This document shows positions 46,171 to 56,417 of a stretch of 64,000 nucleotides of DNA, piece by piece (the stretch's first letter is position 1; each line of letters opens with the position of its first letter). The position numbers and the translations under genes are program-made. The stretch covers positions 434,001 to 498,000 of the forward strand of contig NZ_VOLT01000002.1 in the NCBI RefSeq assembly GCF_007954275.1, read 5' to 3'. The stretch comes from Colwellia demingiae (lineage in GTDB: Bacteria; Pseudomonadota; Gammaproteobacteria; Enterobacterales; Alteromonadaceae). The notes beneath the pieces were generated by a model. That model was not told the origin of the DNA. It saw only the letters and a program-made list of their open reading frames with translations, and ran no database searches.

Positions 46171-47640
46171 ATGACCATGACAAACACTGAAAAAAATAGC
46201 TATTTAACTGATGTGGGGAATTCAGGCTCTGTAGACTATGAGGAAACTCCGGATGATTTTTTAGAAAAACGGCAATTAAAAAAAGGAACTGCAGGCTGGA
46301 TTTTACTTGCCGGGCTAGGCGTTTCCTATGTGATTTCTGGTGATTTTGCTGGTTGGAATTTTGGGCTTGCACAAGGTGGTTTCGGTGGCATGTTTATCGC
46401 TACTTTGATGATGGCAACGATGTACACTCTAATGGTGTTCGGACTTGCTGAACTATCATCATCAATACCTACAGCAGGCGGTGGTTACGGCTTTGCTCGA
46501 CGTGCAATGGGTCCTCTTGGTGGTTTTTTGACCGGTACTGCAATTTTGTTAGAGTATGCTATAGCACCGGCAGCAATCGCTATTTTTATCGGGGGATATG
46601 TAAGTGAACTCTTCGGTTTCAGTGGCCCTCTTGTTTATGCGGCATTTTACGCTATTTTCATCGGAATACATATTTGGGGAGCAGGAGAAGCACTGAAAAT
46701 TATGTTAGTTATCACTGCTGTCGCTGCAACTGCCCTGCTTGCATTCATTGTCGGTATGATCCCTTACTTTGAACTTAGCAACTTACTTGACATTCCGGTT
46801 AATGAGACTGTAGCTGGTGCTAGTGCATTTTTACCTGAAGGCTATTTCGGTATTTGGGCTGCTATTCCGTTTGCTATGTGGTTATTCCTTGCTGTGGAAG
46901 GTGTACCTCTTGCAGCAGAAGAAACAAAGAATCCAGGACGCGATCTACCTAAAGGACTTATTACCGCTATGGTCATTCTCTTAGTCTTAGGTGGTTTAAT
47001 TTTATTCCTTGCACCTGGTGGTTCAAGTGCCAACTTAATGAAAGACCACGCTGCTCCTTTAGTAGGTGCTCTACAACATGTTTACGGTGAAAGCAGTTCG
47101 TTAGCTATGTTCGTTAATTTGGTTGGACTTGCAGGATTAGTTGCTAGTTTCTTTTCTATAATTTTTGCCTATTCTCGACAGGTATTTGCATTATCGCGTG
47201 CTGGATATCTTCCACAATGGTTGTCTTTAACAGGCAAACGAAAAGTACCTACCCTAGCGCTGATTGTGCCAGGTGTAATTGGCTTTTTACTTTCATTGAC
47301 TGGCGAAGGTGACTTAATGATCACCATGGCAGTGTTTGGTGCAACAATCTCGTACGCTATGATGATGCTTTCACACATCATATTACGTATTAAAGAACCT
47401 GATATGCACCGCCCATACCGTACTCCAGGTGGTGTGATAACAACAGGTATCGCATTTATATTATCTATAATAGCGTTTGCTAGTACATTCCTTGTAAGTC
47501 TCGAAGCTGCAATGTGGTCTGCAGTGTTCTACGTAATTATGCTAGCGTACTTTGTTTTCTATAGTCGCCATCACTTGGTACACAACGCACCTGAGGAAGA
47601 GTTTGCAGCAATAGCTCAAGCTGAATCCAGTCTGAAATAA
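46171..47640 (+). CDS. eat: ethanolamine permease-like APC transporter
   Basis: 489 aa with about twelve membrane helices. The first helices read GLGVSYVISGDFAGWNFGLA and GGFGGMFIATLMMATMY, followed by ELSSSIPTAGGGYGFARRAMGP, the wording of the ethanolamine permease branch of the APC superfamily. AAEETKNPGRDLPKGL is the conserved APC loop. First gene of the five-gene operon (permease, ligase, aldehyde dehydrogenase, alcohol dehydrogenase, amidotransferase), supporting an amino-alcohol substrate. GAGG precedes ATG 46171. Substrate by inference. Confidence 0.8.
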   Translation: MTMTNTEKNSYLTDVGNSGSVDYEETPDDFLEKRQLKKGTAGWILLAGLGVSYVISGDFAGWNFGLAQGGFGGMFIATLMMATMYTLMVFGLAELSSSIPTAGGGYGFARRAMGPLGGFLTGTAILLEYAIAPAAIAIFIGGYVSELFGFSGPLVYAAFYAIFIGIHIWGAGEALKIMLVITAVAATALLAFIVGMIPYFELSNLLDIPVNETVAGASAFLPEGYFGIWAAIPFAMWLFLAVEGVPLAAEETKNPGRDLPKGLITAMVILLVLGGLILFLAPGGSSANLMKDHAAPLVGALQHVYGESSSLAMFVNLVGLAGLVASFFSIIFAYSRQVFALSRAGYLPQWLSLTGKRKVPTLALIVPGVIGFLLSLTGEGDLMITMAVFGATISYAMMMLSHIILRIKEPDMHRPYRTPGGVITTGIAFILSIIAFASTFLVSLEAAMWSAVFYVIMLAYFVFYSRHHLVHNAPEEEFAAIAQAESSLK

Positions 47641-47648
47641 GTAATAAC

Positions 47649-47671
47649 GGGGGACTGATAACAAGTCCCCC
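47649..47671 (+). other. intercistronic hairpin
   Basis: GGGGGACT / AGTCCCCC perfect 8-bp stem with a 7-base loop, right after the permease stop and without a T-run. Probably an mRNA stabiliser or partial attenuator that lowers downstream expression relative to the permease. Confidence 0.6.
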
Positions 47672-47781
47672 TCCTATTAATAATACCTTTGAAAAATATA
47701 GGGTATAAAACACCAATTCCAACGTAATAATCCATATTTACTGAAATAAAAACATTTAAATAATATATAAAGGTACGAAAA

Positions 47782-49164
47782 ATGATGAATCCAAGAGATG
47801 TTAAAAGCATCGAAGATGCTAGAAATATTGTCAATGAACGCGGTCTTAGTCATGTAAAGGTAGGGATTTTTGATCTTGACGGAGTTATGCGTGGAAAATA
47901 TATGAGTAAAGAAAAGTTTCTTTCCTCATTAGATAGCGGCTTTGCTTTTTGCGATGTTGTATTAGGATGGGATTCTAATGATCAACTTTATGGAAATGCA
48001 ACTAAAGAGAGCTTTACAGGCTGGCATACTGGATTCCCTGATGCACCAGTTCGTGTTGTGCCTGAAAGTTGTCGAGAGATCCCTTTTGAAAATGGTATGT
48101 TGCTATTTATTGGTGAATTTGAAGAGAAAGCAGCAGAAGTTTGTCCACGTGGGCTACTTCATCGAGTAATTAAGAAAGCTGAAGATATGGGATTCGATGC
48201 TTTTGCTGCACTTGAATATGAATTTTTCATGTTTAAAGAAACACCAGAAAGTGCTCGCGAAAAGGGGTATAAAAACTTAGAGACTCTAACATCTGATATG
48301 TTTGGCTACTCAGTTTTACGTAGTTCAGTACACTCTGATTTGTATGAACAAATCTTGGATATGTCTGAGAAAATGGATTTCCCTATTGAAGGAATTCACT
48401 CAGAAACTGGACCTGGTGTACTTGAAGCTGCTATTGCGGTAGACAGTGCTGCAAATGCAGCAGATAAAGGTGCCTTATTCAAAACATTCATGAAAGTACT
48501 CGCTCAGAAAAATGGCTTAATGGCTACATTCATGGCTAAGTGGTCAATGGATTATCCTGGACAAAGTGGTCATATTCATATTTCTCTTAATAATCGCGAT
48601 GGATCTGGCTCCGCTTTTCATGATCCATCACAAAAATACAACATGAGTAAAATTCAACGACATTTCTTAGCGGGTCAACAGCGCTTGATGCCTGAATTTT
48701 TAAGCCTTATTGCCCCTACAATTAACAGCTATACGCGATTAATCCCAGGTTTTTGGGCTCCAACTGATGCCACTTGGGGTGTAGAAAACCGTACCACAGC
48801 ATTGCGAGTAATTCCTGGTAGTGCAAAATCTCAACGAGTTGAATATCGTTTAGGCTCTGCTGATGGCAATCCTTACTTAACCTTAGCGGCGGCATTAGCA
48901 TCAGGTCTTTATGGCATCATGAATGAAATGGAGCCAGAAGAACAAGTAAAAGGCAATGCCTACGAACAAGATCATCCTGCATATTTAAAATTATCGACTA
49001 CTTTATGGGATGCAACTCAACTTTTAAAAACCTCTGATGCTGCTCGAGAGATGTTTGGCGATGCATTTGTTGATCAATTCGCCACTTCAAGAGAGTGGGA
49101 AGAACTTGAATATCGTAAACACGTTTCTGATTTTGAAATGAACCGATATTTTGAAATTATCTAA
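47782..49164 (+). CDS. glutamine synthetase-like gamma-glutamylamine ligase (PuuA type)
   Basis: 460 aa. GS fold: N-terminal beta-grasp (VKVGIFDLDGVMRGKYMS), ATP/metal motifs ALEYEFFMFKE (ExE), HSETGPGVLEAAI, SGHIHISLNNRDG (metal His), then APTDATWGVENRTTALRVIPG and EYRLGSADGNPYLTLAAALA. The length and lack of the adenylylation loop match PuuA-type enzymes that join glutamate to amines rather than ammonia. In this operon it would make gamma-glutamyl-ethanolamide. ATGs at 47782 and 47785 are both possible. Confidence 0.85.
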   Translation: MMNPRDVKSIEDARNIVNERGLSHVKVGIFDLDGVMRGKYMSKEKFLSSLDSGFAFCDVVLGWDSNDQLYGNATKESFTGWHTGFPDAPVRVVPESCREIPFENGMLLFIGEFEEKAAEVCPRGLLHRVIKKAEDMGFDAFAALEYEFFMFKETPESAREKGYKNLETLTSDMFGYSVLRSSVHSDLYEQILDMSEKMDFPIEGIHSETGPGVLEAAIAVDSAANAADKGALFKTFMKVLAQKNGLMATFMAKWSMDYPGQSGHIHISLNNRDGSGSAFHDPSQKYNMSKIQRHFLAGQQRLMPEFLSLIAPTINSYTRLIPGFWAPTDATWGVENRTTALRVIPGSAKSQRVEYRLGSADGNPYLTLAAALASGLYGIMNEMEPEEQVKGNAYEQDHPAYLKLSTTLWDATQLLKTSDAAREMFGDAFVDQFATSREWEELEYRKHVSDFEMNRYFEII

Positions 49165-49186
49165 ATTAATTTAGCGCAAATTATGT

Positions 49187-49207
49187 GCCGTAGGGGTCTC
49201 CTATGGC
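49187..49207 (+). other. intercistronic hairpin
   Basis: GCCGTAGG / CCTATGGC 8-bp stem (one G-T) with a 5-base loop between ligase and aldehyde dehydrogenase genes; no T-run, so more likely RNA processing/stability than termination. Confidence 0.5.
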
Positions 49208-49226
49208 CAGTTGTTAAGGTATAAAA

Positions 49227-50618
49227 ATGAGTCAAATACAAAAAACACTATCGCCAATAGATGGGTCTACATACGTAGAACGTCCTTTAGCTGATTTAAA
49301 TCAAGTAAAAAATATTATTACGCAAGCAGATAAAGCCCAAAAATCTTGGAGTAAAACTACTCTAGCAGAAAGAAAGACTATTTGTAGTCGAGCAGTAGAA
49401 GCGTTTGAGGCGAATAAAGACAATATAGCACAAGAGCTTTGTTGGCAGATGGGTCGACCTATCCGTTATGCCGCTGGAGAAGTTGGTAGTTTCGCAGACC
49501 GCGGACGTTATTTAATTTCTATTGCAGATGAGGTACTAGCACCAATACAAACGAGTGAGAAAGCCGGCTTTGAGCGCTACATAACACACGAGCCTGTAGG
49601 TGTAGTTTTAGTGATCGCTCCGTGGAACTATCCGCTACACACGCCTATTAATGCTGTTATGCCTGCTTTACTTGCCGGTAATAGCGTCATTCTTAAGCAC
49701 TCAGCACAAACACCACTTTGTTCTGAGCGTATTGTTGAAGCTTTTACTGAAGCAGGCTTACCTGAGGGTGTACTCCAGTTCTTACATATGAGTCATGAAA
49801 ATACGGAAATGGCCATTAAATCTGCTGAAATTGGCGCTGTATCTTTTACCGGTTCTGTACCTGCAGGTGTAATAGTTGAGAAAGCCGCAGCGGGACGTTT
49901 CATTAATGTAGGTTTGGAGCTTGGAGGCAAAGATCCTACTTATATTCGTAAAGATGCTGACCTCAAACATGCTGTTGAAAGTACAGTAGATGGTTCTTTC
50001 TTTAACTCTGGTCAATCTTGTTGTGGCATAGAACGTATCTACGTAGATGAAGCAATTTATGATGAATATTTAGCTGCCTTTGTAGCCTTAGTTAAAGAGT
50101 ATAAGTTAGGTCGTTCTGATAACCCGGAAACAACACTTGGTCCACTAGTTCGCACTTCTGCTGCTGAATTTGTACGTGGCCAAATTGACGAAGCAGTCAA
50201 ACAAGGTGCAACAGCGCATATTACCCCTTCTGATTTTGATTTGAATAAAGTGGGTACACCATATATGGCACCTCAGGTACTAACTGACGTTGATCATACT
50301 ATGCGAGTAATGACCGAAGAAAGCTTCGGCCCTGTTGTGGGCATTATGAAGGTGTCTTCAGATGAAGAAGCAATAAGGTTGATGAATGATAGTGAATTCG
50401 GTCTTACTGCATCAATCTTTAGCTCAGATATAGAAAGAGCTGTAACACTCGGCCAAGAATTGGAAGCAGGTACATTTTTTGTTAATCGCTGTGACTACCT
50501 TGACCCTGAATTAGTATGGACAGGAGTTAAAAACACTGGCCGTGGCTGTACATTATCAAAGTTAGGCTTTGATAACTTTACTCGAGCTAAATCATTCCAT
50601 ATCAAAAATAATATTTAA
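49227..50618 (+). CDS. aldehyde dehydrogenase
   Basis: 463 aa NAD(P)-dependent ALDH. N-terminal IDGSTYVERPL, cofactor section VLVIAPWNYPLHTPINAVMPAL, FTGSVPAGVIVEKAAA, general base Glu in LELGGKDP, catalytic Cys in FNSGQSCCGIERIYVD (about residue 264), and EESFGPVVGIM. In the operon it would oxidise gamma-glutamyl-aminoacetaldehyde to gamma-glutamylglycine. Ten bases separate it from the alcohol dehydrogenase gene. Confidence 0.88.
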   Translation: MSQIQKTLSPIDGSTYVERPLADLNQVKNIITQADKAQKSWSKTTLAERKTICSRAVEAFEANKDNIAQELCWQMGRPIRYAAGEVGSFADRGRYLISIADEVLAPIQTSEKAGFERYITHEPVGVVLVIAPWNYPLHTPINAVMPALLAGNSVILKHSAQTPLCSERIVEAFTEAGLPEGVLQFLHMSHENTEMAIKSAEIGAVSFTGSVPAGVIVEKAAAGRFINVGLELGGKDPTYIRKDADLKHAVESTVDGSFFNSGQSCCGIERIYVDEAIYDEYLAAFVALVKEYKLGRSDNPETTLGPLVRTSAAEFVRGQIDEAVKQGATAHITPSDFDLNKVGTPYMAPQVLTDVDHTMRVMTEESFGPVVGIMKVSSDEEAIRLMNDSEFGLTASIFSSDIERAVTLGQELEAGTFFVNRCDYLDPELVWTGVKNTGRGCTLSKLGFDNFTRAKSFHIKNNI

Positions 50619-50628
50619 GAGGTCTAAA

Positions 50629-51795
50629 ATGAATAATTTAACTGCTAACTGGAATTATCCTAATAGTATTCTAACCGGCTCAGGACGAATAAATGAGCTA
50701 GCTGAAACCTGTAAAAGCTTGAAAATGAGAGCTCCTCTGCTAATTACTGATCCAGGTCTAGCTGCTTTGGCGATGATCGGTGAAGCCGTTGATAGTTGTA
50801 ATGAATCAGGACTACGTTGTGGTCTTTTCAGTAACATTCAGGGAAACCCAACAGGTAAAAACGTAGAAGATGGCGTTGCTGCTTATAAAGCAGGTAAATA
50901 TGATGGTGTTATTGCATTTGGAGGCGGTTCAGCACTTGATGCAGCTAAAGCCGTGGCACTAATGGTTGGCCAAAATGCACCACTGTGGGATTTTGAAGAC
51001 GTTGGTGATAACTGGACACGAGTAAATGAAGCAGGTGTTGCTCCAATAGTTGCCGTCCCTACCACCGCAGGTACAGGGTCAGAAGTTGGCAGGGCATCAG
51101 TGATCACAGATGAAGACAGTCACGTAAAGCGGATTATATTTCATCCATTAATGTTGCCATCCGTGGTTATCCTCGATCCAACACTAACCATAGGTCTTCC
51201 TCCTCATATTACCGCTGCCACAGGAATGGATGCCTTATCACACAATTTAGAGGCACTGTGCTCTCCTTTCTACCACCCTATGGCCGAAGGAATCGCTATT
51301 GAAGGAATTAGACTGGTGAAAGAATATTTACCTCGCGCGGTAGCTGACGGGACAGATATAGAAGCACGTACTCAAATGTTAGTCGCTTCAAGTATGGGAG
51401 CAACCGCATTCCAGAAAGGGCTAGGAGGAATGCATGCTATTGCTCATTCACTTGGCGCTCTTTATGGTGCGCATCATGGATTGTTGAACGCAATTCTAAT
51501 GCCTTACGTGCTTAAGGCTAATAGAGTTGAAGTTGAAGAACGTATTGAGCGTCTTAGCCGGTATTTAAATTTAGAAGATTCTAGCTTTGATGGTTTTATG
51601 GCATGGGTGTTGGAAATGAGAGTGAACCTTGGCATCCCACATTCATTATCGTTGATTGATATCAATGAACTCCAAGCCGCTTTGGTGGGGAAAATGTCCG
51701 CAGTTGACCCATCTGCTGGAGGTAATCCAATTACATTTTCTGCAGAGCAATATTCAGAAATTTTTCTAAATGCGGTTAAGGGTCAATTAGATTAG
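50629..51795 (+). CDS. iron-containing alcohol dehydrogenase
   Basis: 389 aa from ATG 50629, which has AAGAGG seven bases upstream; the longer frame to 50569 runs back into the preceding gene. Family III ADH: YDGVIAFGGGSALDAAKAVA, VPTTAGTGSEVGR, metal ligands in GMDALSHNLEA (Asp, His), GLGGMHAIAHSLGALYGAHHGLLNAI. Oxidises primary alcohols with NAD. Here the expected substrate is the hydroxyl of gamma-glutamyl-ethanolamide. Together with ALDH it would give two oxidation steps. Confidence 0.88.
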   Translation: MNNLTANWNYPNSILTGSGRINELAETCKSLKMRAPLLITDPGLAALAMIGEAVDSCNESGLRCGLFSNIQGNPTGKNVEDGVAAYKAGKYDGVIAFGGGSALDAAKAVALMVGQNAPLWDFEDVGDNWTRVNEAGVAPIVAVPTTAGTGSEVGRASVITDEDSHVKRIIFHPLMLPSVVILDPTLTIGLPPHITAATGMDALSHNLEALCSPFYHPMAEGIAIEGIRLVKEYLPRAVADGTDIEARTQMLVASSMGATAFQKGLGGMHAIAHSLGALYGAHHGLLNAILMPYVLKANRVEVEERIERLSRYLNLEDSSFDGFMAWVLEMRVNLGIPHSLSLIDINELQAALVGKMSAVDPSAGGNPITFSAEQYSEIFLNAVKGQLD

Positions 51796-51840
51796 TTACT
51801 TTCGATGAATCTTGCGAGATAACTAACACCTGGAGGTAAA

Positions 51841-52551
51841 ATGAGAATAGCAATTTTACAATGTGACAGCGTATTGGATAAATTCCAGAAAGATTTTGGT
51901 AATTATCCACAAATGATCATTGATTTATTGACTAGCGTTGAAGATAAATTGGAAGTTGAATTCTTTAATGTTCAAAAGGGTAAATATCCAGAGTATATCG
52001 ACGATTGGGATCTTTTCATCACTACAGGAAGTAAAGCCAGTGTGAATGACAATGAAGTCTGGATTAAAGTTCTTATAGCGTTTATCCAACAGCTTGATGT
52101 AGCTCAAAAAAAATTGATTGGCATCTGCTTTGGCCATCAAGCTATAGCTATAGCAAGAGGCGGATCGGTGGAGAAATCTGATAAGGGCTGGGGGATTGGT
52201 ATCTCATCTAACCGAATTCTTACTCAACCCGATTGGATGAATACACAAAATAGTTGCCTAAATATTATTGTGAGCCATCAAGACCAGATAACTCTTTTGC
52301 CAAAAGGAACAAAGGTTATTGCTGAAAGTGACTTCTGCCCTTATTTCATGGTTCAGTGGGATGAGCACATGCTAAGTGTCCAAGGACACCCAGAGTGGAG
52401 TAAGTCTTATTCCGAAACGCTCATAAATGATCGCCGTAGCATCATTTCGGGAAAACGCATTGAGGAAGCTTTAGCATCACTAGAAAAAACACCTCATAAC
52501 CATGAGTTTGCTCAATGGATTATGGATTTTGCTAAAAGGAGTATTTTATAA
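51841..52551 (+). CDS. class I glutamine amidotransferase, probable gamma-glutamyl hydrolase
   Basis: 236 aa. Catalytic Cys in LIGICFGHQAIAIARGG, His/Glu in LSVQGHPEWSK. No synthase partner, so a hydrolase such as PuuD-like but of the GuaA-type fold. Last gene of the operon, GGAGG six bases upstream of ATG 51841. Expected step: gamma-glutamylglycine to glutamate and glycine. A strong terminator follows. Confidence 0.82.
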   Translation: MRIAILQCDSVLDKFQKDFGNYPQMIIDLLTSVEDKLEVEFFNVQKGKYPEYIDDWDLFITTGSKASVNDNEVWIKVLIAFIQQLDVAQKKLIGICFGHQAIAIARGGSVEKSDKGWGIGISSNRILTQPDWMNTQNSCLNIIVSHQDQITLLPKGTKVIAESDFCPYFMVQWDEHMLSVQGHPEWSKSYSETLINDRRSIISGKRIEEALASLEKTPHNHEFAQWIMDFAKRSIL

Positions 52552-52670
52552 TATTTTCCTAGGTCACTATATTAGTTCTATACACTCAGAAATGAGACTT
52601 TTTTAGGGGGACGTTTTCAAATTTTTGTATTTTAACCGTATTGAAATACAAAATTTGAGTTACCTTTCAT

Positions 52671-52701
52671 GCCGAGACTCGCAATGAGTCTCGGCTTTTT
52701 T
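52671..52701 (+). terminator. terminator of the island operon
   Basis: GCCGAGACTC / GAGTCTCGGC perfect 10-bp stem, loop GCAAT, T6. A second AT-rich hairpin (TTTGTATTT / AAATACAAA, 52624-52652) precedes it. The rest of the gap to 52966 has no feature I recognise. Confidence 0.92.
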
Positions 52702-52966
52702 AGGAACTAGTTATTGACCACATCAAGGCATCATGACCTTGTACTCTAAAATTAATTTTATGTAAGACCTTTCAAATTTTGTCGTAAAAAGAACGATTGA
52801 GCCTTATGGCCCCTAACTTAGCTGTACCCAATATAAAGAGCACACTGTGATACATATTGTTAGTTGATGGCCTAGTTATATTTAGAATGTACGGAAACAC
52901 TATTACAGCCTACTGGAAATCGTGATGGAAATGACCAACACCAAATAATTATAATGGAAAGCTAGT

Positions 52967-54955
52967 ATGTATTTATCAAAAATTTCAAACCAATTTAAGA
53001 TTGGAGCATTATTATTATTAACCGCTTCAGTATTAGTTATCTTCTTTGTGATGAACTCACAAGCACTGCCTAAGCTTGCTGCCGCATCCAAAAAACTTGC
53101 AATTGAACAAGTAAACTCGAAAAGTAATGAGTTGAAGGTTGAACTTGGAGATATTGCCAGTTTAACTCAAAGTATGGCGCTGATTACGCAAAAATTAACG
53201 CTAGACAGTGAAGAATTTCACAAAATATTTCCATCTTTGATTGATAAGTTTGGTCAAAAAAATATTGCTGGTGGTGGTATTTGGCCGGAACCTTATGCTT
53301 TTAATGAAGTACAAGAAAAAAGCTCTTTTTTCTGGGGTAGAAACAGTACTGGTCAGCTATCTTTTTTAAATGATTATAACCAACCAAATAGTTCTAGCTA
53401 CCATAACGAAGGATGGTATAAATCAGTAAAAAACTTACCCAATGGTATCTGTGCTTGGTCCGGTGCTTATCAAGATCCTGTGTCAAAAGCACAAATGGTC
53501 ACTTGCTCTGTAGGTATTAATAGGAAGAATAAGTTTTGGGGAGTTGCTACAGTTGATGTTTTACTTTCTAACTTAGATACGTTTTCGCTTGAAGCCAGCC
53601 ATCAAATTAATGGACATCTATTTATTATGGACCAACTCGGTAAAATCGTAACCATGCCTACACTGCGTGATTTTGATATGAAAATGCAGAATATTAATAC
53701 CTTGTCTGAAAAAGATAGCTCCCTACAAGCATTTGTAAATGTACTAACTGACAGTATTACCGATAACGATAATATGATTATTACGACTCTGGAAGAAGGT
53801 GTAATCAAAGATGATAAGTCGACCATGATTTTTCAAAAAATGCATGGGATTAATTGGGGTATTGGCTTAGTACTACCTAATAAAGTCACATCTCAAACAT
53901 CAAAAAGTATTAGCTGGTCACTTTATATTGTTTTTATACCAACACTTTTCATTTTACTTTTAATTGCCTATTGGTTCGCCCAACGGCTGTTAAATGGCAT
54001 ATCTGAAACGACAATTCAAATTAATCGTTTAGCCGAAGGCGGCATAGAAAAGCTGTCTATTTCGAGTAATAATGAACTTGATAAGCTTAGAAGTGCAGTT
54101 AATGAATATGGAGATTCATTACAATCAATGTTTATGAAAATATTAAGGGTATCTAACGAAATAGCAAACAATTCAAATGAAATTAATGATTTATCATCAT
54201 TACTGAGCCAGCGTTCTGACTTGCAAGCTGACCAAAACAATTTGCTTGCCTCGGCAATCACAGAGATGAGTTACAGTGCAGAAGGTGTAACGGAGAAAAC
54301 CATTGCCACAGCCAAGACCGCTATTGGTGCGAAGGATAATGCTGAAGAAGGGCGCATTTTAGTAACTAATACTGCTGAAGCCATATCCCAGTTAACTTTT
54401 TTGATTCAAACTTCATCCGAAGTTATTGAACAATTAGACAATGATAGCCAACAAGTAGTGGCCGTTCTTGAAGTGATCAAATCAATCTCAGAGCAAGCAA
54501 ACTTATTAGCATTAAATGCGGCTATCGAAGCAGCAAGAGCTGGTGAACATGGGCGCGGTTTTGCTGTTGTTGCTCATGAAATGAGAACCTTGGCAGGAAG
54601 AACATCTGAATCTGTGAACGAAATTGGTACAATGACTTCAAAATTACAAGACGCTTCACGAAATGCAGTCACAGCAATTAGAGGAGGGTTAACAACTTCA
54701 GAACAAACATTAATTAACGCACAACTAGCCTCGGATAAACTTATTGTATTATCACAGTCATTTCAAGATATATCGGATGAAATGAATGAAGTAGCAATAG
54801 CTTCTGAAGAGCAAAATAATGTTACACAGGACATAAGTAAATTAGTCGAAAAAACGAATAATCAAAGTAAACTTAATGCTGACACTGCGTTACAATTAAA
54901 AGAACTAAGCAACTCATCAGAGCTCTTATCTAAAGAGCTCAAGGAATTAACCTAA
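52967..54955 (+). CDS. methyl-accepting chemotaxis protein with Cache-type periplasmic sensor
   Basis: 662 aa. Membrane helix at about 12-32, periplasmic ligand domain (about 33-310; [57 protein letters not shown] - double Cache style), second helix at about 318-340, HAMP, then the signalling domain with tip [26 protein letters not shown]. Lies directly after the amino-alcohol operon inside the island, so it may sense its substrate; unproven. Confidence 0.85.
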   Translation: MYLSKISNQFKIGALLLLTASVLVIFFVMNSQALPKLAAASKKLAIEQVNSKSNELKVELGDIASLTQSMALITQKLTLDSEEFHKIFPSLIDKFGQKNIAGGGIWPEPYAFNEVQEKSSFFWGRNSTGQLSFLNDYNQPNSSSYHNEGWYKSVKNLPNGICAWSGAYQDPVSKAQMVTCSVGINRKNKFWGVATVDVLLSNLDTFSLEASHQINGHLFIMDQLGKIVTMPTLRDFDMKMQNINTLSEKDSSLQAFVNVLTDSITDNDNMIITTLEEGVIKDDKSTMIFQKMHGINWGIGLVLPNKVTSQTSKSISWSLYIVFIPTLFILLLIAYWFAQRLLNGISETTIQINRLAEGGIEKLSISSNNELDKLRSAVNEYGDSLQSMFMKILRVSNEIANNSNEINDLSSLLSQRSDLQADQNNLLASAITEMSYSAEGVTEKTIATAKTAIGAKDNAEEGRILVTNTAEAISQLTFLIQTSSEVIEQLDNDSQQVVAVLEVIKSISEQANLLALNAAIEAARAGEHGRGFAVVAHEMRTLAGRTSESVNEIGTMTSKLQDASRNAVTAIRGGLTTSEQTLINAQLASDKLIVLSQSFQDISDEMNEVAIASEEQNNVTQDISKLVEKTNNQSKLNADTALQLKELSNSSELLSKELKELT

Positions 54956-55000
54956 CAAATAAAAAGTCGTAAAAAAAGATGAGTAAACCAGCAAAAGTAC

Positions 55001-55035
55001 CTCCCCTAAAGAATAGGAATTGATGTTTAGGGGAG
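55001..55035. terminator. hairpin between the MCP and NDH-2 genes
   Basis: CTCCCCTAAA / TTTAGGGGAG perfect 10-bp stem with 15-base loop in the convergent gap; followed by TATTAAT only. Probable bidirectional terminator. Confidence 0.6.
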
Positions 55036-55127
55036 TATTAATAGTTATCGTAGAAGTATATTAGTATTGAACGGCACAGTCACCATAGTGTACTTCATCA
55101 ACTAAAATCAAAATTAAGGTTTGTACC

Positions 55128-56417
55128 CTAGTGCAGCTTTATTTTCGGCTTTACTGAGCGACCAATCTTATGCGCTAACATCCCCACAGTCCCTTTCACC
55201 CAGCCATGAATAGCGATTAAATGCATTCGGTACAATGATATATAGATTAGTCGAGCTATTCGTCCTTCAATAAACATCGAGCCTTTGGTGAGATTACCCA
55301 TCAAGCTGCCAACCGTACTGTATTTACTCAAATTAACCAGCGAGCCGTAATCCGTGTAGATATAATCACGCAATGGCTTCCCCTGCTCTGACCGTACTAT
55401 ATTCTTATATACCAGACTAGCCATCTGGTGTGCCGACTGCGCACGTGGTGGAACCCAGGAACCATTCAATTGTTTGCAGGCACAACAATCACCAATCACA
55501 TATATTTTAGCATCACAATTACTTTGTAGAGTAGGCTTAACAATAATCTGACCGCTGCGGTTAGTTTCAAATAAATCCAACTTTTGAATGAACTCCGGCG
55601 CTTTTATTCCCGCAGCCCAAACCATTAAATCTGCCGAAATGCGTTTATCTCCGTTGGTAATGAACCCATCTTTATCTGCACTTGTTACACGCACATGCTC
55701 TTGAACCACCACCCCCAACTTTATCAATTCACGCTTGGCTGCTTTGGATATTTTTTCAGGTAATGCAGGCAATATACGCGGTCCCGCCTCAATCAGGTCT
55801 ATCTTAAGGCGTTTGGTAGACATATCTGGCATGCCGTAAATATTTAACAGACCCACAACGCGATAGAGCTCTGCCGCTAATTCAACACCGGTCGCACCAC
55901 CACCAACAATGGCCAACCTTAGTTCACTATCGGAAGACTGGTGATTCATACGTGTAAACTTATTGAACAGCGCCCGTTGAAAACGTTCAGCTTGTTGAGG
56001 TGAATCTAAAAAATAACTATTCTCAGCAACGCCAGGCGTGCCAAAATCGTTACTCACACTGCCAACAGCCAGAACCAAAGTATCAAACATCAGTTCCCGC
56101 TCAGGTAGAACCTCTTCACCCTCTTCATCGATCAATGCTTGCAACTTTATATGCTTAGAATGCTGATTCAGACCGATCATGGTGCCTAGCTGAAATTGAT
56201 AATAGTGCGCACTGGAGTGCGCACGATACTCGACGCCATCAGTGTTAACATCAAGCGTTCCCGTTGCTACTTCATGTAATAATGGTTTCCATATATGAGA
56301 TCGATTACGATCAACCAGAATAATATTCGCCAGTTTTTTTTTACCATACTTATGACCAAGCTGCGTAGCCAATTCAAGCCCGCCGGCACCGCCTCCAACA
56401 ATAACAATGGTTTTCAT
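55128..56417 (-). CDS. ndh: type II NADH dehydrogenase (NDH-2)
   Basis: 429 aa. FAD motif IVGGGAGGLELATQLG at the N-terminus, NADH motif LRLAIVGGGATGVELAAELY, LMVWAAGIKAPEF and YVIGDCCACKQ (FAD ribityl), AQSAHQMASLVYKNI (quinone side) and a C-terminal amphipathic membrane anchor (LIYISLYRMHLIAIHGWVKG). Oxidises NADH with quinone without pumping protons; it could reoxidise NADH made by the two dehydrogenases of the island. Confidence 0.88.
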   Translation of the reverse strand: MKTIVIVGGGAGGLELATQLGHKYGKKKLANIILVDRNRSHIWKPLLHEVATGTLDVNTDGVEYRAHSSAHYYQFQLGTMIGLNQHSKHIKLQALIDEEGEEVLPERELMFDTLVLAVGSVSNDFGTPGVAENSYFLDSPQQAERFQRALFNKFTRMNHQSSDSELRLAIVGGGATGVELAAELYRVVGLLNIYGMPDMSTKRLKIDLIEAGPRILPALPEKISKAAKRELIKLGVVVQEHVRVTSADKDGFITNGDKRISADLMVWAAGIKAPEFIQKLDLFETNRSGQIIVKPTLQSNCDAKIYVIGDCCACKQLNGSWVPPRAQSAHQMASLVYKNIVRSEQGKPLRDYIYTDYGSLVNLSKYSTVGSLMGNLTKGSMFIEGRIARLIYISLYRMHLIAIHGWVKGTVGMLAHKIGRSVKPKIKLH

